From contig CAMCXZ010000005.1 of NCBI GenBank assembly GCA_945883725.1, positions 1 through 64,000 on the forward strand: DNA of 64,000 nucleotides, in the 5' to 3' direction. This document shows, piece after piece, positions 48,534-57,637 of this stretch. Source of the stretch: Bifidobacterium breve. GTDB lineage: Bacteria > Actinomycetota > Actinomycetes > Nanopelagicales > Nanopelagicaceae. Each line of letters starts with the position of its first letter. Position 1 is the first letter of the stretch. Position numbers and translations under genes: made by a program. A model generated the notes under the pieces. The model searched no databases, was not told the origin of the DNA, and was given only the letters and a program-made list of their open reading frames with translations.

Positions 48534-48682
48534 AATATTGATGTAAAAATAGTTAAAATAAAAAATAAAAAAGATGCGTGGCGGTCTTTGCCTACCTGAC
48601 CTACTAAGAATACTTTCGCCTATATATCAGGCATAACAGTGATTCTCAACTTGAGGTTTACTGTTCTTTAGGAGGATAAAAA

Positions 48683-49816
48683 GTGGCTTCACCACAGAAT
48701 TATTTAGCGGTCATCAAAGTTGTTGGTATTGGTGGCGGTGGAGTTAATGCAATAAATCGCATGATCGATGTTGGTTTAAAGGGCGTCGAGTTCATTGCGA
48801 TTAATACTGATGCACAACATTTGTTAATGAGTGATGCTGATGTGAAATTAGATATTGGTCGCAAGTCAACTAAAGGTCTTGGTGCTGGCGCTGCACCGGA
48901 AAAAGGTCGCGAAGCCGCGTTAGATCACGCAGATGAAATCGAAGAAATTTTGCGCGGTGCGGATATGGTTTTCGTAACTGCTGGTGAAGGTGGCGGTACT
49001 GGCACTGGAGGCGCTCCAATTGTTGCAAAAATTGCACGCGATTTAGGTGCGTTAACAATTGGTGTTGTTACTCGTCCATTTAGCTTTGAAGGAAAGATTC
49101 GCCAATCGCAAGCTGATATCGGGATTGAAGAACTTCGCAGCGAAGTAGACACTTTAATTGTTATTCCAAATGATCGCTTGTTAGCAATTAGTGATCGCAG
49201 CATTACAGCAGTTGATGCTTTTAGATCAGCTGATCAAGTTCTGCTTTCTGGTGTTCAAGGCATTACCGAAATCATTACCCAGCCAGGTTTAATTAACTTG
49301 GACTTTGCAGATGTTAAAACTGTCATGACTGATGCTGGTTCAGCGCTAATGGGTATCGGTTCTGCTCGTGGCGAAGATCGTGCTCGTCGCGCTGCTGAAC
49401 TTGCTATCTCAAGTCCGCTTCTTGAAGCTTCAATAGATGGCGCAATGGGCGTATTGCTTTCAGTTGCGGGTGGATCGGATTTAGGTTTGTTCGAAATAAA
49501 CGAAGCGTGCGAACTTGTACAAGCCTCAGCGCATCCAGATGCGCGGATTATTTTCGGAACTACTATCGATGATGCACTAGGCGATGAAGTACGCATAACC
49601 GTTATAGCAGCTGGTTTTTCTGGGGGAGAGCCAAAGAAGGTTTCGGTTCCGGTTATAAATGCAGCTGCCCTTTCAGGCAATGCTGATCCGCTACCAACAA
49701 ATGACCCAATTTCGGTTGCACTTGATCTAGATGGCGATCGTCCATTACGTCCACGCGTAAAGTTTGAAGAGTTGGTCTCTGAGGACGATATTGATGTGCC
49801 TGACTTTATGAAGTAG
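48683..49816 (+). CDS. ftsZ: Cell division protein FtsZ
   Basis: GTG start; [35 protein letters not shown]-terminal [17 protein letters not shown]. Confidence 0.98.
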   Translation: MASPQNYLAVIKVVGIGGGGVNAINRMIDVGLKGVEFIAINTDAQHLLMSDADVKLDIGRKSTKGLGAGAAPEKGREAALDHADEIEEILRGADMVFVTAGEGGGTGTGGAPIVAKIARDLGALTIGVVTRPFSFEGKIRQSQADIGIEELRSEVDTLIVIPNDRLLAISDRSITAVDAFRSADQVLLSGVQGITEIITQPGLINLDFADVKTVMTDAGSALMGIGSARGEDRARRAAELAISSPLLEASIDGAMGVLLSVAGGSDLGLFEINEACELVQASAHPDARIIFGTTIDDALGDEVRITVIAAGFSGGEPKKVSVPVINAAALSGNADPLPTNDPISVALDLDGDRPLRPRVKFEELVSEDDIDVPDFMK

Positions 49817-49818
49817 AA

Positions 49819-50481
49819 ATGGAAAGTTTCTTTACTAATCGCCATGGTGGTTTTAGCCATGGCGATTACTCTTCCTGGAACTTAGCCAGTCATGTCGGCG
49901 ATGATCCAACTGATGTTGAGCGAAATCGAGAGAAGTTACGGGATCGCGTTGGCGAATTCGCAATAATGTCGCAGGTACACGGCGATAGCGTTTTTATTGT
50001 TGATCAAGTTCCGGTGCAAGCTCCCGTGGCAGATGCCCTGATTTCCGCAAACCCCGAGATAGCTTTGGTAGTAATGGTTGCTGATTGCATTCCACTTTTA
50101 TTGCGCAGTGAAAATTTAGTTGCAGCCGTTCATGTTGGCAGGGCTGGTTTAATGAATTCAATTGCCTTGAAAACTGTGGCCATGATGACCGCCCTTGGCG
50201 CAAACCAGATTATGGGAAATATCGGGCCTGCCATTTGTGGAAATTGCTATGAAGTTCCGCAAGAGTTACAAGATGAAGTTATTGCGATACATCCACTGGC
50301 AAGAAGTAAAACCAGAACTGGTACGCCAGCGCTAGATTTGCCGAAAGCGCTAATTGCGGCGCTAGCCGAAGTTGATGTGCCAGTGGGAATATCAACTGGC
50401 TGCACGTTGGAAGATGAGAATTATTTCTCCTATCGACGTAATCAGATAACTGGTCGTCAAGCTGGAGTTATAAAATTATGA
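49819..50481 (+). CDS. pgeF: Multicopper polyphenol oxidase/PgeF-type (YfiH) peptidoglycan editing factor
   Basis: TNRHGGFSHGDYSSWNLA; MVADCIPLLL; HVGRAGL; GPAICGNCYEV. Confidence 0.92.
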   Translation: MESFFTNRHGGFSHGDYSSWNLASHVGDDPTDVERNREKLRDRVGEFAIMSQVHGDSVFIVDQVPVQAPVADALISANPEIALVVMVADCIPLLLRSENLVAAVHVGRAGLMNSIALKTVAMMTALGANQIMGNIGPAICGNCYEVPQELQDEVIAIHPLARSKTRTGTPALDLPKALIAALAEVDVPVGISTGCTLEDENYFSYRRNQITGRQAGVIKL

Positions 50482-51149
50482 GTAGTCGCAAAGATGAGAT
50501 AGCTCGAAATCTGCGCGAGGTTAGAGAGCGCATTAATCGTGCCGCCCAATCTGGCGATAGAGACCCGGCTGAGATTGAATTAATCATCGTCACTAAGACT
50601 TTCCCAATTTCAGATATCGAAATTCTGCGCGACTTAGGCGAATTGAATTTTGGCGAGAATAGAGATCAAGAGGCAGGCCCAAAAGCTCAAACGATCCCAG
50701 CTACCTGGCATTTTCAAGGCCAAATTCAGAGCAACAAAATTAAATCCATCTGCGAATGGGCTGATGTAATTCATTCGATCTCCAGTGAAAAAGAAATCCT
50801 TAAATTTGCCCAGAGCCCCCGTAGCCATCAAGTTTTCTTGCAGGTTTCCCTAGATGGCGAACTCGGTCGCGGGGGAGCAAGTAGGTCAGATTTGGCCCAG
50901 TTGGCTGACCTAGTAAATGAGAGTAATAACTTAGAACTTTTAGGGCTAATGGCTGTTGCCCCACTAGGTGTAGAGCCGGAAAAAGCATTTGCTGATTTGG
51001 CCCAGATAAATCAAGGGTTTAAGAGTCAATTCCCAAACTCTAAATATCTATCCGCTGGCATGAGTGGCGACTTTGAAGCAGCTATCAAGTTTGGTGCGAC
51101 ACATATTCGAGTAGGTAGTTCAATCCTCGGTTCCAGATCACCCCACTAG
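50478..51149 (+). CDS. YggS family PLP-binding protein
   Basis: IIVTKTFP; NFGENRDQEAGPKA; WHFQGQIQSNKIKSI; GLMAVAP; MSGDFEAAIKFGATHIRVGSSILG. Confidence 0.93.
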   Translation: MSSRKDEIARNLREVRERINRAAQSGDRDPAEIELIIVTKTFPISDIEILRDLGELNFGENRDQEAGPKAQTIPATWHFQGQIQSNKIKSICEWADVIHSISSEKEILKFAQSPRSHQVFLQVSLDGELGRGGASRSDLAQLADLVNESNNLELLGLMAVAPLGVEPEKAFADLAQINQGFKSQFPNSKYLSAGMSGDFEAAIKFGATHIRVGSSILGSRSPH

Positions 51150-51161
51150 TAACCTTGCCTT

Positions 51162-51629
51162 ATGGCATTTTCAGTTCACAAAATGGCGACCTTCTTAGGT
51201 CTAAAAGACGATCCAGAGCTAGATCAAGTTGCATTTGCGCAAGAACCTGTGCGCAGTGGAGCGGTATCAGTTCGCGAACCTCGCGGATCGGTAGTGCGAA
51301 ATGTTGCCTCACGTCCGGTAGCTGTGGCGGTTCAACCTGAGCTCTCACCTATGGATCGCATCATTACTTTGCACCCACGCACTTACAGCGAAGCGCGCAC
51401 AATTGGCGAGCAGTATCGCGAAGGCAATCCAGTAATTATGAACTTAAGCGACATGGAAGAAACAGAGCGCAAGCGTTTAGTTGACTTCGCAAGTGGTTTA
51501 GTTTTTGGATTACACGGAAGCATCGAACGTGTGACTTCAAAAGTATTCTTGCTCTCACCTGAGAATGTAAGTGTCAGTAATGACGCAAAAAACGCAGCAG
51601 CTGAAGCATCCTTTTTCAACCAGAGCTGA
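51162..51629 (+). CDS. sepF: Cell division protein SepF
   Basis: RIITLHPRTYSEARTIGEQYREGNPVIMNLSDMEETERKRLVDFASGLVFGLHGSIERVTSKVFLLSPENV. Confidence 0.93.
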   Translation: MAFSVHKMATFLGLKDDPELDQVAFAQEPVRSGAVSVREPRGSVVRNVASRPVAVAVQPELSPMDRIITLHPRTYSEARTIGEQYREGNPVIMNLSDMEETERKRLVDFASGLVFGLHGSIERVTSKVFLLSPENVSVSNDAKNAAAEASFFNQS

Positions 51630-51636
51630 TTCTTAG

Positions 51637-51921
51637 ATGTTTAGTATTGGTGGCTTAATAGCCGATTTACTTCAACTCTTTTTACTCTGTTTATTCCTGC
51701 GCCTAATCTTGGATTATGTTCGAATGGCTAAGCCTGATTGGCGGCCAAGTGGCATTCTCCTGATCGTTGCAGATTTTATTTATGCCGTAACTGATAAGCC
51801 GCTTCGCTTTGTGCGTCGCTTTGTGAAACCACTTCGACTGGGTGGAATCAGCATCGATCTTTCAATGTTAATTCTCTTTATTGTAATTTCGCGGGTCGCC
51901 CCGCTTCTGCGCTCGTTTTAA
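51637..51921 (+). CDS. YggT family membrane protein
   Basis: LRLILDYVRMAKPDWRP; VTDKPLRFVRRFVKPLRLGGISIDLS. Confidence 0.9.
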   Translation: MFSIGGLIADLLQLFLLCLFLRLILDYVRMAKPDWRPSGILLIVADFIYAVTDKPLRFVRRFVKPLRLGGISIDLSMLILFIVISRVAPLLRSF

Positions 51922-54900
51922 CTAAACCTGTTTAACTAACTTAACTGTTAAGCCAAGTTCGTTTTCACCAAGATCAAGTGCTTGCTCTGCCTGCATTTGA
52001 GTTGCTAGTACTTCACCTTGGATATGTGACAAGTCTGCAGCGATAGCATCCAGCACATCGTTATTGGCGTTGTAAGTGACGTTAATTCGATCTGAGATAT
52101 CAAAACCATTAGTTTTTCGAGCGTCTTGAATAAAGCGAATAACTTCGCGTACCAGGCCTGCGCTAATTAGGGCTGGACTTAAGGCTAAGTCAAGAGCAAC
52201 GCTCTCACCATCATGGCTAGCTACATTCCAACCGCTCTTAGGGGTTTCAGTAACTACCAAATCATCGAGAGTAATTTCCCACTCGCTAACCTGAGTCGAA
52301 CTATTTGAACGCAAAGTTGTGACTAATTCTGCGGGGTTCTGCGCTGAGATTGCTTTAGCAATATCTTGTACAGCGCCTCCAAATTTTGTACCCAGAGTAC
52401 GGAAGTTGGCCTTGATAGAGATATCAACTAATTCGCCATCAGCGCTAGCAATATCTTCCAGATCAATCACATTTAACTCTTCGGCAATTTGCTCTTTCAT
52501 AGCAACGGGTAGCGCTGCCCAGCCTTTAGCTGAAATCAGAGCACGTTGCAGCGGTTGACGAATTTTCACGCCACTTTCGGCGCGAGCTGCGCGTCCTAGT
52601 TCAACTATGCGTTTAGTTAAAGCAACTTGGGCCGAAAGCGTTGCATCAATCTGACTTCGATTAGCAACCGGGAAATTAGTTAGGTGAACTGAGCTACTCG
52701 CATTTGCATCAACTGGACGCACAAGTACTTGCCAAACTTCCTCAGTAATAAATGGCACCATTGGTGACATTAATTGGGTCAGAACTACTAGTGATTCATG
52801 CAGAGTTGCCATGGCGGCTACATCGCCATCCCAGAATCGGCGTCTGGATCGACGAACGTACCAATTAGAAAGGTCATCGATAAATGCTGCTAGTGCTTTA
52901 CCGGCACGTTGTGAATCGAAATCGCTAAGTGCTTCATCAACTTCAATTATTAGTGACTGTAATTCGCTATTGATCCAGCGATCCATAAGTGGGCGGGTGT
53001 CCATTGCCGGAGCTTGTGATAACTCAAAATTTGCTGCTTGCGCATACAAAGCATGGAAAGAAACGGTATTCCAATAGGTTAATAGTGTTTTGCGAATAAC
53101 TTCAGTAATTGCCTCGTGCCCAACACGACGAGCAGACCATGGCGAACCAGCGGCCAACATGTACCAACGAATCGCATCGGCGCCATGTTGTTCCATCAGC
53201 GCCATTGGTTCTAAAACATTGCCTAAGTGCTTACTCATCTTGCGGCCATCTTTATCAAGAATGTGACCAAGGCAGAGAACAGTTTTGTAAGAAGATTGAT
53301 CGAAGACAAGGGTTCCGATAGTCATTAACGTGTAGAACCAGCCGCGAGTTTGATCAATTGCTTCGCAGATGAAGTCAGCTGGGTAGGCAGCGGCGAATTT
53401 CTCTTTGGAACCCTCTTTGTGTGGGTAACCAAATTGGGCAAATGGCATTGCACCTGAGTCATACCAGCAGTCAATAACTTCTGGGGTGCGAGTCATTGGC
53501 TCTTTACACTCTGCGCAGTTAAATAAAATGTCATCAACAAATGGACGATGGGGATCTAGGTTGGAAAGTTCTTGCCCAGCTAGTTCACCGAGTTCGGCTA
53601 ACGAGCCAACACAAACTTCATGTTTATTCTCGCAACGCCAAATAGGTAGTGGCGTACCCCAGAAACGATTTCGGCTTAGCGCCCAGTCAATATTGTTATT
53701 TAACCAATCTCCGTATCGACCGGTCTTAATTGTTTCTGGATGCCAGTCAGTTTTTTCATTCTCGCGAATGAGCGCATCCTTGATCGAAGTCGTGCGGATA
53801 TACCAAGAAGGTTGTGCGTAATAAATTAGAGCTGTGTGACAGCGCCAGCAATGTGGGTACGAGTGTTCGTATTGCACATGCTTATATAGAACACCAAGAG
53901 ATTTGAGCTCTTTAACTAACGGTTTGTCAGCATCTTTAAAGAAGAGACCGCCAACTAATTTAACTTCAGGTAAAAACTTGCCATCAGGTGCAATTGGATT
54001 AACAACTGGCAAGCCGTATGAGCGACAGACCGCTAAGTCATCAGCGCCAAATGCGGGGGATTGATGTACTAAACCTGTGCCATCTTCTGTCGTTACGTAA
54101 GTAGCTAGAACAACGAAGTGGGCATCTGGAATCTCTACGAAATCAAAGGGGCGTTGGTATTTGGTATGTTCAAGTGCGCTACCTGGCATGCTCTGCAATA
54201 TTTCAACTTCACCTTTGAGGGCTGAAATTAGATTCTCGGCAACTATTAGAACTTCACTACTAGAAACTTCATCCAGCACTGTTGTTACTTTGGCAACTAC
54301 ATAAGTCACTTCTGGATGTACGGCGATAGCGGTGTTTGAAACTAAAGTCCAAGGGGTGGTTGTCCACACTAACAGCGCTGCGCCTAGCTCTTGCAGGGGG
54401 CCGCTAGTAACTGGGAAACGCACGAATACCGATGGATCAGTAACAGTTTCATAGCCTTGCGCTAATTCGTGATCTGATAAACCAGTTCCACAGCGAGGGC
54501 AATATGGTGCAACGCGATGATCTTGTACGAGTAAACCTTTTTGCCAAATCTCTTTTAAGCTCCACCAAACACTCTCGACATATTGTGGCGACATAGTCCA
54601 ATAAGCTTCTTCGAAATCAACCCAGAAGCCCATGCGATTAGTCATGTCGGTAAATGCACCAACGTGTCGCTGCACTGATTCGCGACACTTATCGTTAAAG
54701 GCTGCAATTCCAAATTTTTCAATATCGCCTTTGCCGGCAAAACCAAGTTCTTTTTCAACCGCAATCTCAACCGGCAAACCATGGCAATCCCAACCGGCAT
54801 TGCGAATAACTTGCTTGCCTTTCATAGTATGAAAGCGCGGGAACACATCTTTAAATACGCGGGCTTCAATATGGTGAGTACCAGGTAAACCATTGGCTGT

Positions 54901-55047
54901 TGGTGGGCCTTCATAGAAAGTCCAAGTATCTGCGCCATCACGATTACTAACGGATTCTTCGAAAACCGAATTTTCTTTCCAGAAAGTCAGGATGGAACGC
55001 TCCATGGCAGGCAGATCAATAGCTGCTGGGATTGCGCGAAATGTCAT
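51922..55047 (-). CDS. ileS: Isoleucyl-tRNA synthetase
   Basis: FYEGPPTANGLPGTHHIEARVFKD; DGRKMSKHLGNVLEP. Confidence 0.97.
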   Translation of the reverse strand: MTFRAIPAAIDLPAMERSILTFWKENSVFEESVSNRDGADTWTFYEGPPTANGLPGTHHIEARVFKDVFPRFHTMKGKQVIRNAGWDCHGLPVEIAVEKELGFAGKGDIEKFGIAAFNDKCRESVQRHVGAFTDMTNRMGFWVDFEEAYWTMSPQYVESVWWSLKEIWQKGLLVQDHRVAPYCPRCGTGLSDHELAQGYETVTDPSVFVRFPVTSGPLQELGAALLVWTTTPWTLVSNTAIAVHPEVTYVVAKVTTVLDEVSSSEVLIVAENLISALKGEVEILQSMPGSALEHTKYQRPFDFVEIPDAHFVVLATYVTTEDGTGLVHQSPAFGADDLAVCRSYGLPVVNPIAPDGKFLPEVKLVGGLFFKDADKPLVKELKSLGVLYKHVQYEHSYPHCWRCHTALIYYAQPSWYIRTTSIKDALIRENEKTDWHPETIKTGRYGDWLNNNIDWALSRNRFWGTPLPIWRCENKHEVCVGSLAELGELAGQELSNLDPHRPFVDDILFNCAECKEPMTRTPEVIDCWYDSGAMPFAQFGYPHKEGSKEKFAAAYPADFICEAIDQTRGWFYTLMTIGTLVFDQSSYKTVLCLGHILDKDGRKMSKHLGNVLEPMALMEQHGADAIRWYMLAAGSPWSARRVGHEAITEVIRKTLLTYWNTVSFHALYAQAANFELSQAPAMDTRPLMDRWINSELQSLIIEVDEALSDFDSQRAGKALAAFIDDLSNWYVRRSRRRFWDGDVAAMATLHESLVVLTQLMSPMVPFITEEVWQVLVRPVDANASSSVHLTNFPVANRSQIDATLSAQVALTKRIVELGRAARAESGVKIRQPLQRALISAKGWAALPVAMKEQIAEELNVIDLEDIASADGELVDISIKANFRTLGTKFGGAVQDIAKAISAQNPAELVTTLRSNSSTQVSEWEITLDDLVVTETPKSGWNVASHDGESVALDLALSPALISAGLVREVIRFIQDARKTNGFDISDRINVTYNANNDVLDAIAADLSHIQGEVLATQMQAEQALDLGENELGLTVKLVKQV

Positions 55048-55069
55048 TTACTACTCCATCTTCATAACT

Positions 55070-55240
55070 TTCGAAAATGGAGGGACGGGTTTCGCAACTT
55101 AGCGATCACCGCGGTACCACCCGCCTTATCTATCGCTAAGCCTGACTAGTCAGAAAAAGCAGTAGATCACTTATTTACTAGCGTTCAGATTCCAGTTCTA
55201 CTGCGGCAGCTGCCGCCTCTTCTGGAACGCTCTCAGGTGA
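55070..55240 (-). promoter_or_regulatory. T-box leader of ileS (Ile specifier)
   Basis: Minus strand carries GCGGGTGGTACCGCGGTG (T-box core; + strand about 55107-55124). Upstream stem GCGTTC(55230-55225)...GAACGC(55186-55181) carries ATC specifier candidate (GAT on + at 55188-55190). Confidence 0.88.
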
Positions 55241-55375
55241 TGGCCTGGTCATTGCGCTTTGAACCTGCGGGAATTCTATTCCAAGCAATGGCTGGCAACC
55301 AAAATTCGGCCTACTTTGAATAAGGCGCGGTGGCGCGAGTGGCATTTAGCGCTTATTGGGCATAAGGTGCCCCGC

Positions 55376-56194
55376 GTGCCTACCAAAAAAAGTGCTAAAC
55401 CCGCTGCGAAGAAATCCCCTGCCAAAAAGGCAGCCCCAGCGAAGAAAGCCGTAGCGAAGAAGGCTCCGGCCAAGAAGGCAGCCCCTGCCAAGAAAGCGGT
55501 AGCGAAAAAAGCGCCGGCTAAGAAAGCTGCGCCAGTTAAAAAGGCCAAGACCAGTGTTGCCCGCCCAGCTGCAACTAAGCCAGCTTCTAGCAAAACAATT
55601 GGCAAACCATTTCCAGCTAAAGCCGGATCTAAAACCACAATTAGCGTTGATGAAAAATCACAAACGGTAAGTGTTAATACTGTTGTAATCGCGCCAGTTG
55701 AAGTTGTGGTTGAAGAACGTCGCCTAGTAATGCCACCACCACCGCGCCCTAATAAGAGTAGTAAAAAGATTGCACCTCTTAAGCCATTGAAAGCTGCGCC
55801 ATCACCATTAGTTGCTGCCGAAAATGAAGGAGCATGGACTGCTGCTGAACTTAAAGCAATCCGGGCCGAGATTTCAAAAGAACTTCTGCGTTTGAAAGAT
55901 GAGTTAGCAAAAGTTGAACTTGAGATGGATGATCTGATTCATTCTTCATCTGAAGGCGCTGGCGACGATCAGGCCGATGCGGGTACTAAAACTTTCGAGC
56001 GCGAACATGAAATGTCACTTGTAATTAATGCGCGCGACATGGTTCTACAAACCGAACGTGCTCTCGAGCGAATTGATACCAAGAGTTATGGCCTTTGCGA
56101 AGAATGTGGCAACACAATTGGTAAAGCCCGCTTACAAGTTTTCCCACGCGCAACGCTCTGCATGATCTGCAAAGCTAAGGAAGAACGGCGCTAA
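55376..56194 (+). CDS. TraR/DksA-type C4 zinc-finger protein with Lys/Ala/Pro-rich histone-H1-like N-terminal region
   Basis: CEECGNTIGKARLQVFPRATLCMICKAKEE zinc finger; repeated AKKAPAKKA/AKKAVAKKA. GTG 55376 (MPTKKSAKPAAKK) is a plausible start; ORF track starts at 55259. Confidence 0.85.
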   Translation: MPTKKSAKPAAKKSPAKKAAPAKKAVAKKAPAKKAAPAKKAVAKKAPAKKAAPVKKAKTSVARPAATKPASSKTIGKPFPAKAGSKTTISVDEKSQTVSVNTVVIAPVEVVVEERRLVMPPPPRPNKSSKKIAPLKPLKAAPSPLVAAENEGAWTAAELKAIRAEISKELLRLKDELAKVELEMDDLIHSSSEGAGDDQADAGTKTFEREHEMSLVINARDMVLQTERALERIDTKSYGLCEECGNTIGKARLQVFPRATLCMICKAKEERR

Positions 56195-56195
56195 C

Positions 56196-56663
56196 GTGCG
56201 CCGCCTCTATCTAGTTGCGGCACTTACATGGGGGCTGGACTTATCCTCCAAGATTTGGGCAGTAAATAATCTTTCTGCGCGTAATCCAGTCGAAATTCTA
56301 GGATCATTTTTCCAATTAACTTTAGTTCGAAACCCTGGGGCAGCTTTTAGTTTCGCAACTGGGGCAACAATTGTGTTCACCTTCATCTCTATTGCAGCCG
56401 TCATCGCAATTGTTTATTACAGCAGTAAAATAACCTCGATAGGTTGGGCAACCACCCTTGGCTTAGTTCTCGGTGGCGTTCTAGGTAACTTAACTGATCG
56501 ACTTTTTCGAAGCCCAGGCTTTCTTAAAGGCGAAGTTATTGATTGGCTCGAGTTAACCCGATGGCCAGTATTTAATTTGGCCGATAGCGCGATCGTAGTT
56601 GCTGCGTTCCTAGCAATAGTTTTAACCATTAGAAATGTTGGGCCAGTAGATGTCGCAAAATAA
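56196..56663 (+). CDS. lspA: Lipoprotein signal peptidase
   Basis: DLSSKIWAVNN; NPGAAFSFATG; GNLTDRLFR; VFNLADSAIV. Confidence 0.95.
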   Translation: MRRLYLVAALTWGLDLSSKIWAVNNLSARNPVEILGSFFQLTLVRNPGAAFSFATGATIVFTFISIAAVIAIVYYSSKITSIGWATTLGLVLGGVLGNLTDRLFRSPGFLKGEVIDWLELTRWPVFNLADSAIVVAAFLAIVLTIRNVGPVDVAK

Positions 56664-57603
56664 AGGCAATCGTGAATTGCGGACTTTGGCTGTTCCTGAA
56701 GGTGTAGCTGGCGAACGAATCGATAGCGCGCTAACTCGCGTATTGGGTCTATCTCGAACTGCAGTTGTGCGACTCCTAGAAGATGGCGATATCACAACCG
56801 ATGGTCGCGCACTTCTAAAATCAGAACGAGTTGAAGCCGGCCAAATAATTGAAGTCTTATTGCCAGCACCGCTAAATCCTGATCCAATTCCATTGACCCC
56901 AATTGAAGGTCTAACCGTTGTTTATGACGATGATGCAATTGTGGTTATTGATAAACCAGTTGGTTGCGCGGCACATCCAAGTCCAGGTTGGACTGGCCCA
57001 ACTGTTGTCGGTGCGCTAACTGCGGCCGGTTACACAATTACTACAACTGGTCCAGCAGAACGTGCTGGCATTGTTCATCGCCTTGACGTCGGAACATCTG
57101 GATTAATGGTGGTGGCAAAATCTGATCAGGCTTATCACGTATTAAAGGATGCCTTTCGTGATCGCACTGTTGAAAAAATTTATCACGCACTCATTCAAGG
57201 ACATATTGATCCTTCTAGTGGCACGATTGATGCACCGATTGATCGTCACCCAAAAGAGGATCATAGATTTGGCGTAGTAGCTAACGGCAAAATCAGTATT
57301 ACTCACTATGAAGTAATTGAATATTATCGATCTGTTTCCCTAGTTCAAGTAGAACTTGAGACTGGCCGCACACATCAGATTAGAGTTCACTTCTCTGCCC
57401 TCCATCACCCACTTGTTGGCGATACAACTTATGGCGCAGATCCAGTATTAGCCAAAAGCTTAGGCATGGCGCGACCTTGGCTCCATGCCTTAGAACTACG
57501 CTTTGCCCACCCGATTACTGGGGCACCAATGTCGTTTAAGGCACCTTATCCAAGTGACCTGCAAACATCATTGGGGCTGCTCAGCGATGCGGTTCTTCCA
57601 TAA
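56650..57603 (+). CDS. rluD: 23S rRNA pseudouridine synthase, RluD family
   Basis: S4 domain; GIVHRLDVGTSGLMVVAKSD; ETGRTHQIRVH. Confidence 0.93.
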   Translation: MSQNKGNRELRTLAVPEGVAGERIDSALTRVLGLSRTAVVRLLEDGDITTDGRALLKSERVEAGQIIEVLLPAPLNPDPIPLTPIEGLTVVYDDDAIVVIDKPVGCAAHPSPGWTGPTVVGALTAAGYTITTTGPAERAGIVHRLDVGTSGLMVVAKSDQAYHVLKDAFRDRTVEKIYHALIQGHIDPSSGTIDAPIDRHPKEDHRFGVVANGKISITHYEVIEYYRSVSLVQVELETGRTHQIRVHFSALHHPLVGDTTYGADPVLAKSLGMARPWLHALELRFAHPITGAPMSFKAPYPSDLQTSLGLLSDAVLP

Positions 57604-57637
57604 TTATCGGCCTTTCGGAAAGTAGATCTCTAACTAA

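Noticed and set aside
55395-55560. Short tandem DNA repeats that could suggest a CRISPR or minisatellite
   Set aside because: In-frame coding repeats (AKKAPAKKA); no spacer/repeat structure.
55276-55638. 120-aa minus-strand ORF with FLAGAFFATAFLAGAAF repeats resembling a membrane protein
   Set aside because: Reverse-strand image of the Lys/Ala repeat region of the TraR/DksA gene.
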